Assembly (NCBI GenBank): GCA_024399495.1
Contig: JAKSNY010000009.1
Span: 25,306-89,305 of the forward strand
Direction of reading: 5' to 3'
DNA length: 64,000 nucleotides
DNA from: Paludibacteraceae bacterium
GTDB lineage: Bacteria > Bacteroidota > Bacteroidia > Bacteroidales > Paludibacteraceae
Shown here: one piece after another, positions 17,446 to 26,258 of the stretch
Layout: every line of letters starts with the position of its first letter
Position numbering within the stretch: the first letter of the stretch is position 1
Program-made: the position numbers and the translations under genes
The notes under the pieces: model-generated
Seen by the model: only the letters and a program-made list of their open reading frames with translations
Database searches by the model: none
What the model was told of the DNA's origin: nothing

Positions 17446-17825
17446 TAGTGCTTCTTTTCTCCTTTTGCCTCTATGCTTAGTGTAGCGTGGGGAACTGCTC
17501 TCAGACGTTCTTTTGGTATGAGTTTGCCAGTCTCTCTGCAAATGCCGTATGTCTTGTTCTCTATTCTCACAAGTGCCGCTTGTAAATGTTGTATGAATTT
17601 CATTTGACGTTGGGCAAGCCTTCCAGCCTCTTCTTTAGACATAGTGGTGGCACCTTCTTCCAAAACCTTGAATGTGGGAGATGTGTCAGAAGTGTCATTC
17701 CCGTCCAAATTATTAAGAGCATTCTTTAATTGGTCATAATCAGAGTAAGCCTGCTTGAGCTTTTCGTTAATGATAGCCCTGAATTCCTCCAATTCGGAAT
17801 CTGAATAACGTGTCTTTTCAGCCAT
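17445..17825 (-). CDS. TraR/DksA-family transcription regulator with a reduced zinc finger
   Basis: A 126-residue RNA polymerase-binding regulator of the DksA type. The N-terminal helices form the coiled coil (RYSDSELEEFRAIINEKLK) and the C-terminal segment YGICRETGKLIPKERLRAVPHATLSI is the finger region. Only one of the four zinc-binding Cys remains. Loss of these Cys is common in the phylum, so the gene need not be broken. It lies between ileS and lspA in one operon. Confidence 0.88.
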   Translation of the reverse strand: MAEKTRYSDSELEEFRAIINEKLKQAYSDYDQLKNALNNLDGNDTSDTSPTFKVLEEGATTMSKEEAGRLAQRQMKFIQHLQAALVRIENKTYGICRETGKLIPKERLRAVPHATLSIEAKGEKKH

Positions 17826-17896
17826 AGTGAGCCCCCTTTCTTTTATTTATAATTCTACAAATGTAGTGAATTTTTTTATATAAACAACATAAAGCC

Positions 17897-20800
17897 TTAT
17901 GCTTTTTCAATTTTTATTGAAATAACCTTTCCGTCTATGTCAAATTCCTGATAATCTGTAATGCTATCAGATGGTTTTATGCTTACCGCAAGTACTTGCT
18001 GCATAATGTAGTCAGCAAATGCCTCAATGGCGGTTCTATAATCATTGTCAGATTTATATGAGATGTTAATCTTGTCTGTGATGTTAAGACCGCTACTTTT
18101 GCGCATATTCTGTATGCGGTTTACCAGTTCACGGGCAAGACCCTCCTGCTTAAGTTCCTCTGTAACAGTAATATCAAGAGCAATGGTAAGATTGCCGTCA
18201 TTTGCCACAAGCCAGCCGGGAATATCCTCAGAGAAAATCTCAACATCGGTTGCCAAAACCTCAACACTCTGACCTTCAATATCAAGAGTATATTTGCCGT
18301 CTTCCTCAAACTTACGGATTTCTGCTTGAGGCAGGCTTTGCAGTTCGGCTGCCACACTCTTCATTATTTTACCGCATTTAGGCCCCAGTTTCTTGAAATC
18401 CGGTTTTATGCGTTTTACCAGAATGCCGTCAGAACTTGCAACTATCTTAATCTCTTTAACATTGACTTCTGCCTTAATAAGGTCTTCCACCGCTTTAAGA
18501 TTCTCCTCTATGTTACCCGATGTGGAAGGTATCATAATATGGCTGAGTGGCTGACGAACCTTGATGTCTGCCTTCTTACGCAGTGCAAGAGTCAGAGATG
18601 TTAGTCTTTGGGCAAGTTCCATCTGCTCTTCAAGTTTTTTATCCACAACCTTGGCATCGTATTTTGGGAAGTTTGCCAAGTGAACAGACTCCGCACTATG
18701 GCGATGTGTAACGGCGTTAAGGTCAGAGAACATTCTGTCTGCATAGAACGGGGCGATAGGAGCCATAAGCAGGGCTACAGTCTCCAGACAAGTGTATAGG
18801 GTTTGATAAGCGGACAGTTTATCCTTATCCATCTTGCCAGCCCAGAAACGCTTACGGTTAAGACGCACATACCAGTTGCTCAGATTCTCACATACAAAAT
18901 CCTGTATGGCACGTCCGGCACGTGTAGGCTCATAATCGTTAAGAGCATCTGTAACCTCCTTTGTAAGAGTGTTCAGTAGAGAGAGAATCCAGCGGTCTAT
19001 CTCTTGACGCTCAGCAACAGGAACCTCATCTTCTGCGTATGTAAAGTTATCTACGTTAGCGTATAATGCAAAGAAAGAGTAGGTGTTATATAGGGTACCA
19101 AAGAATTTACGTGATATTTCCTCTACTCCCTCCTCATCAAATTTAAGGTTGTCCCAAGGGGCTGAATTGGTCATCATGTACCACCTTAAAGGGTCAGAAC
19201 CATATTTCTCAATGGCACCAAACGGATCCACCGCATTGCCAAGACGCTTTGACATCTTGTTTCCGTTCTTATCCAATACAAGACCGTTTGAAATCACATT
19301 CCTAAAGGATACGGAGTCAAACACCATAGTGGCAATGGCGTGTAGCGTAAAGAACCAGCCTCGTGTCTGGTCAACACCCTCGCTTATAAAGTCTGCAGGG
19401 TAGTAGGTGTGCTTATCTACAAGTTCCTTATTTTCAAACGGATAGTGCAGTTGGGCGTATGGCATTGAACCTGAATCAAACCAAACGTCTATAAGGTCAG
19501 ATTCACGTTTCATAGGCTTGCCGTCTTTAGATACAAGAATTATGGCATCAATATAAGGGCGGTGCAGGTCTATATTGGTGGGAGCGTAGTTTTCTTTAGA
19601 GAAATCACCTACTTTAAAGTTCTTGTAAGGGTTCTCTTTCATAATGCCAGCCTTGACAGATTTCTCAATCTCAGCAAAAAGTTCCTCCATAGAGCCTATG
19701 CAAATCTCATCTGAACCGTCTTCTGTACGCCAAATAGGTAGCGGTGTACCCCAATAGCGGCTACGTGACAAGTTCCAATCCTGCAGGTTCTCAAGCCATT
19801 TGCCAAACCTGCCTGTTCCTGTGGATTCTGGTTTCCAATTTATAGTCTTGTTAAGCTCTATCATCCTGTCTCTGCAAGCGGTGGTCTTGATAAACCAACT
19901 GTCAAGAGGGTAGTAGAGTACAGGCTTATCTGTACGCCAGCAGTGTGGGTAATTGTGAATGTGCTTCTCTATCTTAAATGCCTTGCCTTCAGCCTTCAGC
20001 ATCATGCAGATACTTATGTCAAGAGTCTCATCCTTATCTGTAAGGTTAGCATCGTAGGCATTCTTTACATATCTGCCCTCATACTGCTTGTAAAGGTCTG
20101 TGTTTATGCTTTTTTGTACAAAATCGGTGTCCAAATCCGATAGTAGGAAGAACTTTCCTGTCATATCAACCATAGGACGCAACTCTCCCTTTTTAGTAAG
20201 GAATGTAAGTCCTGGAATACCTGCCTTTTTTGCAACAAAGGCATCATCTGCACCGAATGTCGGGGCAATGTGTACTATACCGGTACCGTCCTCTGTGGTG
20301 ACATAGTCGCCAGAGATAACACGGAATGCACCTTCGCCTGGATTTACCCAAGGTATAAGTTGTTCATACTCAATACCTACAAGGTCAGTTCCCTTGCATT
20401 CTCCAATTATTTCAAATGGTTCCGCCTTCTTCTCTCCAAAATAGTTTGCCACCAAGGCTTTTGCCATAATATATGTGGCTTCCGCTCCAGAGTATGGATT
20501 GGCAGACTTTATTATTACGTAGTCTATCTTAGGACCTACGCATAGAGCGGTGTTTGAAGGTAGTGTCCATGGGGTGGTTGTCCATGCCAGAAAATAGGCG
20601 TTAGAGCCAAAGCGGTCTCCTTTTATCTTGAACTGTGCTGTAACGGTGGTGTCCTTTACATCTCTGTAGCAACCAGGTTGGTTGAGTTCATGCGATGACA
20701 ATCCGGTGCCAGCCGCAGGTGAGTATGGCTGAATAGTGTAGCCTTTATAAAGCAACCTCTTGTTGTACAGTTGTTTAAGTAGCCACCAAAGGCTCTCTAT

Positions 20801-21271
20801 ATATTTGTTGTCGTATGTAATGTATGGATTGTCCAAATCAACCCAATAGCCCATTTTCTGTGTCAGCGATGTCCATTCTTTGGTATATTTCATAACCTCA
20901 CTGCGGCACTCTGCATTATAGTCATCAACGCTGATTTTCTTGCCTATGTCCTCTTTAGTTATGCCAAGTTTTTTCTCTACACCTAATTCTACAGGCAATC
21001 CATGGGTATCCCAACCTGCTTTACGCTTAACTTGGAAACCTTGCATAGTCTTGTAACGGCAGAAAGTGTCCTTTATGGTACGAGCCATAACATGGTGAAT
21101 GCCAGGCATACCGTTAGCGGATGGGGGACCTTCAAAAAATATAAAGGATGGTGCCCCGTTACGGGTTTCTATACTCTTTCTAAACAAATCACTGTTACTC
21201 CAAGCCTCACAAATATCCTTGTTTATTTGTGAAAGGTTGAATTTCTGATATTCAGCAAACTTTTTGCCCAT
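17897..21271 (-). CDS. ileS: isoleucyl-tRNA synthetase
   Basis: Charges tRNA-Ile in the cytoplasm. The class I HIGH-like motif is PPSANGMPGIHHVMAR at about residues 49-64, followed by the CP1 editing domain (TTTPWTLPSNTALCVGP) and the KMSKR loop GNKMSKRLGN. The C-terminus carries the anticodon-binding region and a long extension. At 1124 residues with this HIGH variant it resembles the longer, eukaryote-like IleS class usual in Bacteroidota. Followed 71 bp later by the dksA-like gene, lspA and DUF4296. Confidence 0.97.
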   Translation of the reverse strand: MGKKFAEYQKFNLSQINKDICEAWSNSDLFRKSIETRNGAPSFIFFEGPPSANGMPGIHHVMARTIKDTFCRYKTMQGFQVKRKAGWDTHGLPVELGVEKKLGITKEDIGKKISVDDYNAECRSEVMKYTKEWTSLTQKMGYWVDLDNPYITYDNKYIESLWWLLKQLYNKRLLYKGYTIQPYSPAAGTGLSSHELNQPGCYRDVKDTTVTAQFKIKGDRFGSNAYFLAWTTTPWTLPSNTALCVGPKIDYVIIKSANPYSGAEATYIMAKALVANYFGEKKAEPFEIIGECKGTDLVGIEYEQLIPWVNPGEGAFRVISGDYVTTEDGTGIVHIAPTFGADDAFVAKKAGIPGLTFLTKKGELRPMVDMTGKFFLLSDLDTDFVQKSINTDLYKQYEGRYVKNAYDANLTDKDETLDISICMMLKAEGKAFKIEKHIHNYPHCWRTDKPVLYYPLDSWFIKTTACRDRMIELNKTINWKPESTGTGRFGKWLENLQDWNLSRSRYWGTPLPIWRTEDGSDEICIGSMEELFAEIEKSVKAGIMKENPYKNFKVGDFSKENYAPTNIDLHRPYIDAIILVSKDGKPMKRESDLIDVWFDSGSMPYAQLHYPFENKELVDKHTYYPADFISEGVDQTRGWFFTLHAIATMVFDSVSFRNVISNGLVLDKNGNKMSKRLGNAVDPFGAIEKYGSDPLRWYMMTNSAPWDNLKFDEEGVEEISRKFFGTLYNTYSFFALYANVDNFTYAEDEVPVAERQEIDRWILSLLNTLTKEVTDALNDYEPTRAGRAIQDFVCENLSNWYVRLNRKRFWAGKMDKDKLSAYQTLYTCLETVALLMAPIAPFYADRMFSDLNAVTHRHSAESVHLANFPKYDAKVVDKKLEEQMELAQRLTSLTLALRKKADIKVRQPLSHIMIPSTSGNIEENLKAVEDLIKAEVNVKEIKIVASSDGILVKRIKPDFKKLGPKCGKIMKSVAAELQSLPQAEIRKFEEDGKYTLDIEGQSVEVLATDVEIFSEDIPGWLVANDGNLTIALDITVTEELKQEGLARELVNRIQNMRKSSGLNITDKINISYKSDNDYRTAIEAFADYIMQQVLAVSIKPSDSITDYQEFDIDGKVISIKIEKA

Positions 21272-21297
21272 TTTAATGTAAAAATTTTAACAGGGCA

Positions 21298-21328
21298 CAA
21301 AGTTAATAAATTTAACGCAATCTGTCAA
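21298..21328 (-). promoter_or_regulatory. promoter of the ileS operon
   Basis: On the minus strand TAACTTTG (genomic 21298-21305) is the -7 box and TTG (genomic 21326-21328) lies 20 nt upstream. The -33 box is inside the 3' end of the DUF4293 gene. Confidence 0.6.
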
Positions 21329-21719
21329 GAGAACGAACCAATACTTCATCTTTGCCTATGGCTCTTATTGCCAAATAGGATAGAATAATATTAACAGGTA
21401 ATATGACCGCAGGTAGTAATATTGATATTAAAGCACCTGTGGTCTTGCGTTGTATATAAATGTAGAATGCGCATAGAAGTGCAGTAAGTATCATTATTAT
21501 TATATTGAAGCAGTTAAGTCTCATTTGAATCACCCTTTTCTTGTATAGGAAAATAGATACCAGACTTACGCAAGGTATAAGTACTATTAGCACAGAATAT
21601 GGAATTGTACATCCCATTTTTAGTATAAAATCTCCACACGATGCCATTGGGAAACAGCATAGCAGTATGCCGAGTATTGTAACAATAAGCAGATATATGG
21701 TTTGGATTCGTTGAATCAT
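21312..21719 (-). CDS. DUF4293 four-helix membrane protein
   Basis: A 135-residue protein with four membrane helices (about residues 7-24, 39-57, 68-88 and 96-118) and the family opening MIQRIQTIYLLI. Function unknown and largely restricted to Bacteroidota. The octamer array at 21725-21804 begins 6 bp upstream of its ATG, so its leader consists of repeats. Confidence 0.85.
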   Translation of the reverse strand: MIQRIQTIYLLIVTILGILLCCFPMASCGDFILKMGCTIPYSVLIVLIPCVSLVSIFLYKKRVIQMRLNCFNIIIMILTALLCAFYIYIQRKTTGALISILLPAVILPVNIILSYLAIRAIGKDEVLVRSLDRLR

Positions 21720-21724
21720 AAAAG

Positions 21725-21804
21725 TTTAGGAGTTTAGGAGTTTAGGAGTTTAGGAGTTCAGGAGTTTAGGAGTTTAGGAGTTTAGGAGTTTAGGAGTTTG
21801 GGAG
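21725..21804. repeat. TTTAGGAG octamer array, ten units
   Basis: Ten consecutive 8-nt units over 80 bp. Eight are exact; unit 5 is TTCAGGAG and unit 10 is TTTGGGAG. It fills the space between the lipoprotein terminator and the DUF4293 start. A second array of the same unit is at 23868-23920. Confidence 0.92.
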
Positions 21805-21834
21805 TAAAAAAACGGTGGGGCTGAGCTCCACCGT
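21805..21834 (-). terminator. intrinsic terminator of the small lipoprotein gene
   Basis: On the minus strand ACGGTGG pairs with CCACCGT across a 9-nt loop and is followed by seven T. It lies 27 bp after the stop codon. Confidence 0.8.
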
Positions 21835-21860
21835 AATTTTCGTTGTCTTAAAGCAGTTGA

Positions 21861-22073
21861 TTATTGAGCAACTTCTTCAGTAGCAACAACTTCTTCAGCA
21901 GCGATTGTGTCTGCAACTACAGCAGCTGAATCAACAACCTCTTCTACTGGAGCTGCAACTTCTTCTACTTCTACTGCCTCTTCAGCAACAGTTTCCTCTT
22001 CAGCAGCTTGGTTAGCGCAAGATGCAAGAGCAACTGCAACCATGGTAGCAACAAATAAAACTAATTTCTTCAT
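21861..22073 (-). CDS. small acidic low-complexity lipoprotein
   Basis: A 70-residue protein with a lipoprotein signal (lipobox LASC, Cys19) followed by a tail made almost only of Glu, Val, Ala and Thr (EEETVAEEAVEVEEVAAPVEEV). It has its own -7 box (TAACTTTG, genomic 22121-22128) and its own terminator, so it is a monocistronic unit and probably well expressed. I do not recognise a function; surface-exposed acidic lipoproteins of this kind occur in related genomes. Confidence 0.75.
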   Translation of the reverse strand: MKKLVLFVATMVAVALASCANQAAEEETVAEEAVEVEEVAAPVEEVVDSAAVVADTIAAEEVVATEEVAQ

Positions 22074-22120
22074 TGTGGTAAAAATTTAAAATAAATAACA
22101 ATTGTTCTTTAATTCGGGGG

Positions 22121-22128
22121 CAAAGTTA
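22121..22128 (-). promoter_or_regulatory. -7 box of the small lipoprotein gene
   Basis: TAACTTTG on the minus strand, 48 bp before the ATG. The region upstream is rich in T and A runs and has no clear TTTG at 19-21 nt. Confidence 0.45.
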
Positions 22129-22188
22129 TGTATAATTTTTTTATTTGTATCATTTTTTTACAAAAAAAACACAATTTATGTTATTTTT

Positions 22189-23862
22189 TTACAAATTCAC
22201 GTTGATATTGGTGTATAAATACCTTTTAATATTGCGTTTTGGGGTTTTTACAAATTCATTCGGGTATAGAATTATTTTCATAATGTTTTCGTAACTTGCC
22301 ACAATTTGATTCAAATTTTTCCTGTTTTCCTCCATAACGATATCTAAATCAGAGTGGGAAATGCATGCGGCGTCAACTGCGTCATAATCGGGATATACAA
22401 GTGCAAACAATTTACCATCTCTCTCAAGTACAAGACTTTCCATAATAAAGGGCAGATTGTTTAGTTTTTCCTCAATCTCTTCAGGGTATATGTTTTGTCC
22501 GCTTGCTCCAAGAATCATAGTCTTGCATCTTCCTTTTATAAACAGATTGCCTTCCTTGTCCAACACCCCGATGTCTCCTGTACGCATCCAACCATCGTTC
22601 ATAAATGCCGCTTTGGTGGCTTCTATATTCTTGTAGTATCCGCTCATAACATTTTCACCTCTGACAATTATCTCTCCCGCTATATTATAAGGGTCATCGG
22701 AGTCTATCTTTATTTCCATTTTTGGTAAGGCTTTGCCAACAGAATAGGGTACATATTGATTCCAAGGTGCGTATGAAATAAGAGGGGCACATTCTGTCAT
22801 GCCATATCCTACGGTGAAGCGGAATTTAATTTTTCTCAAAAAATCCTCAACTTCCCTGTTAAGCGGTGCTCCACCTATTATAACTTGTTTAAACTCATTT
22901 CCAAAAGCCTCTTCAAGTTGGGTGTTAATCTGGCTATAAATTTTATCATCAAGATAAGGTATGCTTAAAGCAAGTCTCATACTGCGTTTTGATAAAGCAG
23001 GTTGCAGTTGCTTTTTGTAGATTTTTTCCAGTATAAGAGGAACCATAAAAATTACTGTTGGCTTAATCTCCTCAAAAGCTTTGGTGAGCACTTTTGGACT
23101 TGGAATCTTATTCAGTAATATAGTATGGGCACCTACGCAGGTAGCAGTCAGAAAATCAAATGCCATGCCAAAAGCGTGGGCAAGTGGCAGGAATGTAAGC
23201 ACTCGGTCTCCTTTTTCAAGCAAATGTGTATCTATTCCAAATGTTATATTGCCTGCAAGTGCGTTCCCACTTATCATAACCCCTTTGCTGAAACCTGTGG
23301 TACCTGATGTGTAACTAATCATTGCAAGTTCCTGATTTTCAAGATCAGCAAAGCACACATTCTCTTTAGAGAGTCCCGTAGGGTATCTCATATCAAATGT
23401 AGAATCAAGAGTTTGCATTATTTTTTGAATACGCTCGCCGTCGTGCTGATGAATGCAACGGAAATCGTCGATAGAGAACACCGCTGTCAGATTCTGCATT
23501 TTGTCTTCCTCAAGGTTATCCCAATTTTTATCACTACAGAAAAGGAATACAGAATCGGAGTGATTTACTATATGGTGAACATCATTTGGACTAAAATCCT
23601 GCAGAATAGGTACAATAACCGCTCCGTAAGTAACCACTGCTATGTAGGTAATAGCCCAATTTGGAGTATTTTTGCCTATAAGGGCTATCTTATCACCATG
23701 ATGTATATTCGCTTCTTTAAAGAGAGTATGAAGCCTGACTATTTGTTTTGCGGCATCACCGTATGTGTAAGTAATATTCTTATAGTAATTGGTGTATGCC
23801 GGTAGATTCCAATTCTCTTTAAAACTTTTTTCAAGTAGTTTTGTGAATTTCTGTTCAATCAT
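22189..23862 (-). CDS. AMP-binding acyl-CoA ligase (FadD-like)
   Basis: Activates a carboxylic acid, probably a long-chain fatty acid, with ATP and CoA. The AMP-binding signature SYTSGTTGFSKGVM, the GYGMTECAPLISY motif and WMRTGDIGVLDKEGNLFIKGRCK are present, and the C-terminal lysine region KTPKRNIKRYLY ends the protein. It is 557 residues, normal for the class. Its ATG is 6 bp from an octamer array that also holds the nadE stop. Confidence 0.9.
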   Translation of the reverse strand: MIEQKFTKLLEKSFKENWNLPAYTNYYKNITYTYGDAAKQIVRLHTLFKEANIHHGDKIALIGKNTPNWAITYIAVVTYGAVIVPILQDFSPNDVHHIVNHSDSVFLFCSDKNWDNLEEDKMQNLTAVFSIDDFRCIHQHDGERIQKIMQTLDSTFDMRYPTGLSKENVCFADLENQELAMISYTSGTTGFSKGVMISGNALAGNITFGIDTHLLEKGDRVLTFLPLAHAFGMAFDFLTATCVGAHTILLNKIPSPKVLTKAFEEIKPTVIFMVPLILEKIYKKQLQPALSKRSMRLALSIPYLDDKIYSQINTQLEEAFGNEFKQVIIGGAPLNREVEDFLRKIKFRFTVGYGMTECAPLISYAPWNQYVPYSVGKALPKMEIKIDSDDPYNIAGEIIVRGENVMSGYYKNIEATKAAFMNDGWMRTGDIGVLDKEGNLFIKGRCKTMILGASGQNIYPEEIEEKLNNLPFIMESLVLERDGKLFALVYPDYDAVDAACISHSDLDIVMEENRKNLNQIVASYENIMKIILYPNEFVKTPKRNIKRYLYTNINVNL

Positions 23863-23867
23863 AAAAG

Positions 23868-23920
23868 TTTAGGAGTTTAGGAGTTTAGGAGTTCAGGAGT
23901 TTAGGGGTTTAGGAGTTCAG
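23868..23920. repeat. second TTTAGGAG octamer array, overlapping the nadE end
   Basis: Six units plus a partial one: three exact, TTCAGGAG, TTTAGGGG, TTTAGGAG and TTCAG. Read on the minus strand the unit is CTCCTAAA, which contains TAA. The nadE stop codon (genomic 23901-23903) and the last codons (ELLNP) lie inside the array. Confidence 0.9.
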
Positions 23921-24704
23921 ATGACAATGGATTTATGAAATAATCGGGTAGATTGGGGTTAAAGGCAGGCAGATGGACTATATCTAACTTGAATTTCATG
24001 TTCCTATACCTACTTATTATAGAGTCGTAATGCTCACCCCTCTCGTTAAGGCGTATGATTCTGTTGATTTCAGCGTATTTCCAGCCTAAGTTATCCTCAT
24101 CGCTCTTACCGCACATTCCGTCGGAAGGCACCTTGTGAGTAAGGTGTTCAGGCATACCAATACAATCGCCTATGGCAACCACTTCTTCTGTGGTAAGCAT
24201 ACATACAGGAGCAAAATCACCTGCACTGTCACCATAGTGGGTGGAGTAGCCTTGCACATCCTCGCTACGGTTGCATGTGTTTGCCACGCGGCAGTTCCCT
24301 ATCATGGCGGCAACACCGTAAAGGGTGGTCATTCTAAGCCTTGCAGGTGTATTTGATATATATTGGGGTGTAAGTTCCTTGCCTCTCATTTGCAGGACAA
24401 TCTCATTTGTTAGCCCCGTATAGGCATCGTTAATGTTTATGGTAAGGTGCTTAATGCCAAGATGTCTTACAACTGCCATAGAGTCATCAATATCGGGTTG
24501 TACGCCATTAGGCATAAGCACGCCCATTACACGCTCCACTCCCAATGCCTTAACAAGCAGTCCTGCCACAACCGTAGAGTCTTTGCCTCCGCTAATGCCT
24601 ATTATGGCTTTAGTGTATTGGTTCCCATTCCTTTTAAACCAATCACGAATCCACTCCACACATTTGTCTGTGGTCTCTTCTACATTAAATATATAAGGTT
24701 TCAT
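23901..24704 (-). CDS. nadE: NH3-dependent NAD+ synthase
   Basis: Amidates deamido-NAD to NAD with ammonia and ATP, the last step of the pathway that NadD at 7586-8131 feeds. The ATP pyrophosphatase loop is SGGKDS at residues 38-43. At 267 residues there is no glutaminase domain. Its ATG overlaps the stop of the PD40/OmpA gene (TAATG). The last five residues and the stop are supplied by the octamer array. Confidence 0.94.
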   Translation of the reverse strand: MKPYIFNVEETTDKCVEWIRDWFKRNGNQYTKAIIGISGGKDSTVVAGLLVKALGVERVMGVLMPNGVQPDIDDSMAVVRHLGIKHLTININDAYTGLTNEIVLQMRGKELTPQYISNTPARLRMTTLYGVAAMIGNCRVANTCNRSEDVQGYSTHYGDSAGDFAPVCMLTTEEVVAIGDCIGMPEHLTHKVPSDGMCGKSDEDNLGWKYAEINRIIRLNERGEHYDSIISRYRNMKFKLDIVHLPAFNPNLPDYFINPLSSELLNP

Positions 24705-26257
24705 TATATTTTAGTAACAACAATTTCGGTTCTTCTGTTCTCTGCCCTGCCTTCTTCGGTATTATTAGGTGCAATAGGCTTATCATATCCATATCCTTTA
24801 GATGTAAGTCTGTTAGGGTCAATACCTTTCTCTATAAGATAAGTGGCAACAGATTGAGCCCTTTTTTCTGATAGAGTCTTATTGTGGGCCTTTGTTCCTG
24901 TTCTATCTGTATGTCCTTGAATTTCAAGACACATTGTAGGGTTATCATTAAGCAGTTTTATAACATTGCCTAATTCTACTATAGATTCCAGACTTAAATC
25001 AGCCTTGTCTATTTCATAGAACAGATTTTTAAGAATAACACTCTTTCCTACTGCAATCTTTTTCAATGTTATGTCTTTTGAAATTTCTTTATATTCATTT
25101 TGTTCAGGCAAGTCAAAATTTTCTGAATGGAACATATATCCAGGGTGACTTACAGCAATACCATAATTTGAGCCGCCAGGTAGAATAACCTGATAGGCTC
25201 CGTTTGTTTCTGCGTCTTGAGTGGCTATTACTTGTCTTAGATTATTGTCTGACAATGCAATCTTTGCTTTTAAGACAATAGAGTCATCTCCCATAACAAT
25301 TCCTTTGACAAGTGTTATTTTTGTAGAATCAAGATGAGTTGCCTCTTCTAAATTCAAATCAGCCAAAAGTTTGTCGGATAGCATTGTGGCTGGTTTTGGA
25401 AAATCAACAGTAAGGGTCTTGTCCAATATGTAAGATACAAGATATAAGTCCATTCCGCCCATTCCGCCGTCACGGTTGGAGGATATAATTGCGTCACGCT
25501 CTCTTTGACACTTGAAATAGAATGCGTCATCTTTTGCGGAGTTTATGGGCTCGCCTGCATTTATGGGCTCACTCCACTCTCCGTTATTCATTTTACTGTA
25601 GTAAATGTCGTAGCCCCCAAGACCTCCGTCACGGTCAGAGGCAAAGAACAATATGGAATCGCCCACCAAGGTAGGGGCTATTTCATTCTTTTTTGTATTT
25701 ATTTTATCTCCTAAATTTATAGGTTTGCTCCAATTTCCGTCATTATCCAAATGGGTTACATATAAATCTTGTTTGCCTAACCCTTTTCTGCGTTCTGTAG
25801 AAAAATATATAGAGGTTCCGCTTGTGTTGGTGCAGGATTTTTTTATTCTGGTATTGCAGATTTTTATTTTTCCGCATTTTTTCCATTTGGTTCCATTAAA
25901 TCCATATATCAGAATTTTACCATGAGCAGTCCCTTTGTAAGCATAAACAGTATCTTTTGACGGCCAACCCACAACATCAATATGAGAATATGATTTTCTT
26001 AAAGACAGAATCTTGCCATCAGGCACCCACTCCTTGTTTTCAAACTTTGCGGAATACACCAGTTCATTGTAATCGCCATGTTTCAGTGCTGTTGACTTGG
26101 TGTATGCCATTACATCACCCGATGGACACAATATTGAGTTATATTCATTGTCGGCGGTGTTTATATTAGACATCGGGGTAAGATAACAGTTGCTTGTTTG
26201 GGCATTGACACAGATTGCAAATGATAATACAAATATGTAGCAAAAAAATCGTTTCAT
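24704..26257 (-). CDS. PD40 beta-propeller and OmpA-domain protein, PorE-like
   Basis: Probably a periplasmic or outer-membrane protein that holds peptidoglycan. It has a signal peptide (about residues 1-19), then WD40-like PD40 repeats (APTLVGDSILFFASDRDGG, SNRDGGMGGMDLYLV), a carboxypeptidase-regulatory-like domain (about 315-395) and an OmpA C-terminal domain (LEIQGHTDRTG, NRRTEIVV). The start at 26257 gives the signal peptide. PorE of type IX secretion has the order TPR, propeller, CRD, OmpA in one chain; here the TPR part is the separate gene 1 bp upstream. No lipobox is seen. Confidence 0.85.
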   Translation of the reverse strand: MKRFFCYIFVLSFAICVNAQTSNCYLTPMSNINTADNEYNSILCPSGDVMAYTKSTALKHGDYNELVYSAKFENKEWVPDGKILSLRKSYSHIDVVGWPSKDTVYAYKGTAHGKILIYGFNGTKWKKCGKIKICNTRIKKSCTNTSGTSIYFSTERRKGLGKQDLYVTHLDNDGNWSKPINLGDKINTKKNEIAPTLVGDSILFFASDRDGGLGGYDIYYSKMNNGEWSEPINAGEPINSAKDDAFYFKCQRERDAIISSNRDGGMGGMDLYLVSYILDKTLTVDFPKPATMLSDKLLADLNLEEATHLDSTKITLVKGIVMGDDSIVLKAKIALSDNNLRQVIATQDAETNGAYQVILPGGSNYGIAVSHPGYMFHSENFDLPEQNEYKEISKDITLKKIAVGKSVILKNLFYEIDKADLSLESIVELGNVIKLLNDNPTMCLEIQGHTDRTGTKAHNKTLSEKRAQSVATYLIEKGIDPNRLTSKGYGYDKPIAPNNTEEGRAENRRTEIVVTKI

Positions 26258-26258
26258 T

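Noticed and set aside
16909-17541. Longer lspA frame reaching 17541
   Set aside because: The extra part lies inside the dksA-like gene in another frame; the ATG at 17445 overlaps its stop in TAATG and gives the standard LspA length.
22140-22188. Terminator or small RNA in the T-rich stretch after the acyl-CoA ligase
   Set aside because: Only A/T runs without a stable G/C-containing stem could be found.
21725-23920. Octamer arrays as a CRISPR-like system
   Set aside because: Units are 8 nt and directly adjacent, with no spacers of constant length and no cas genes nearby.
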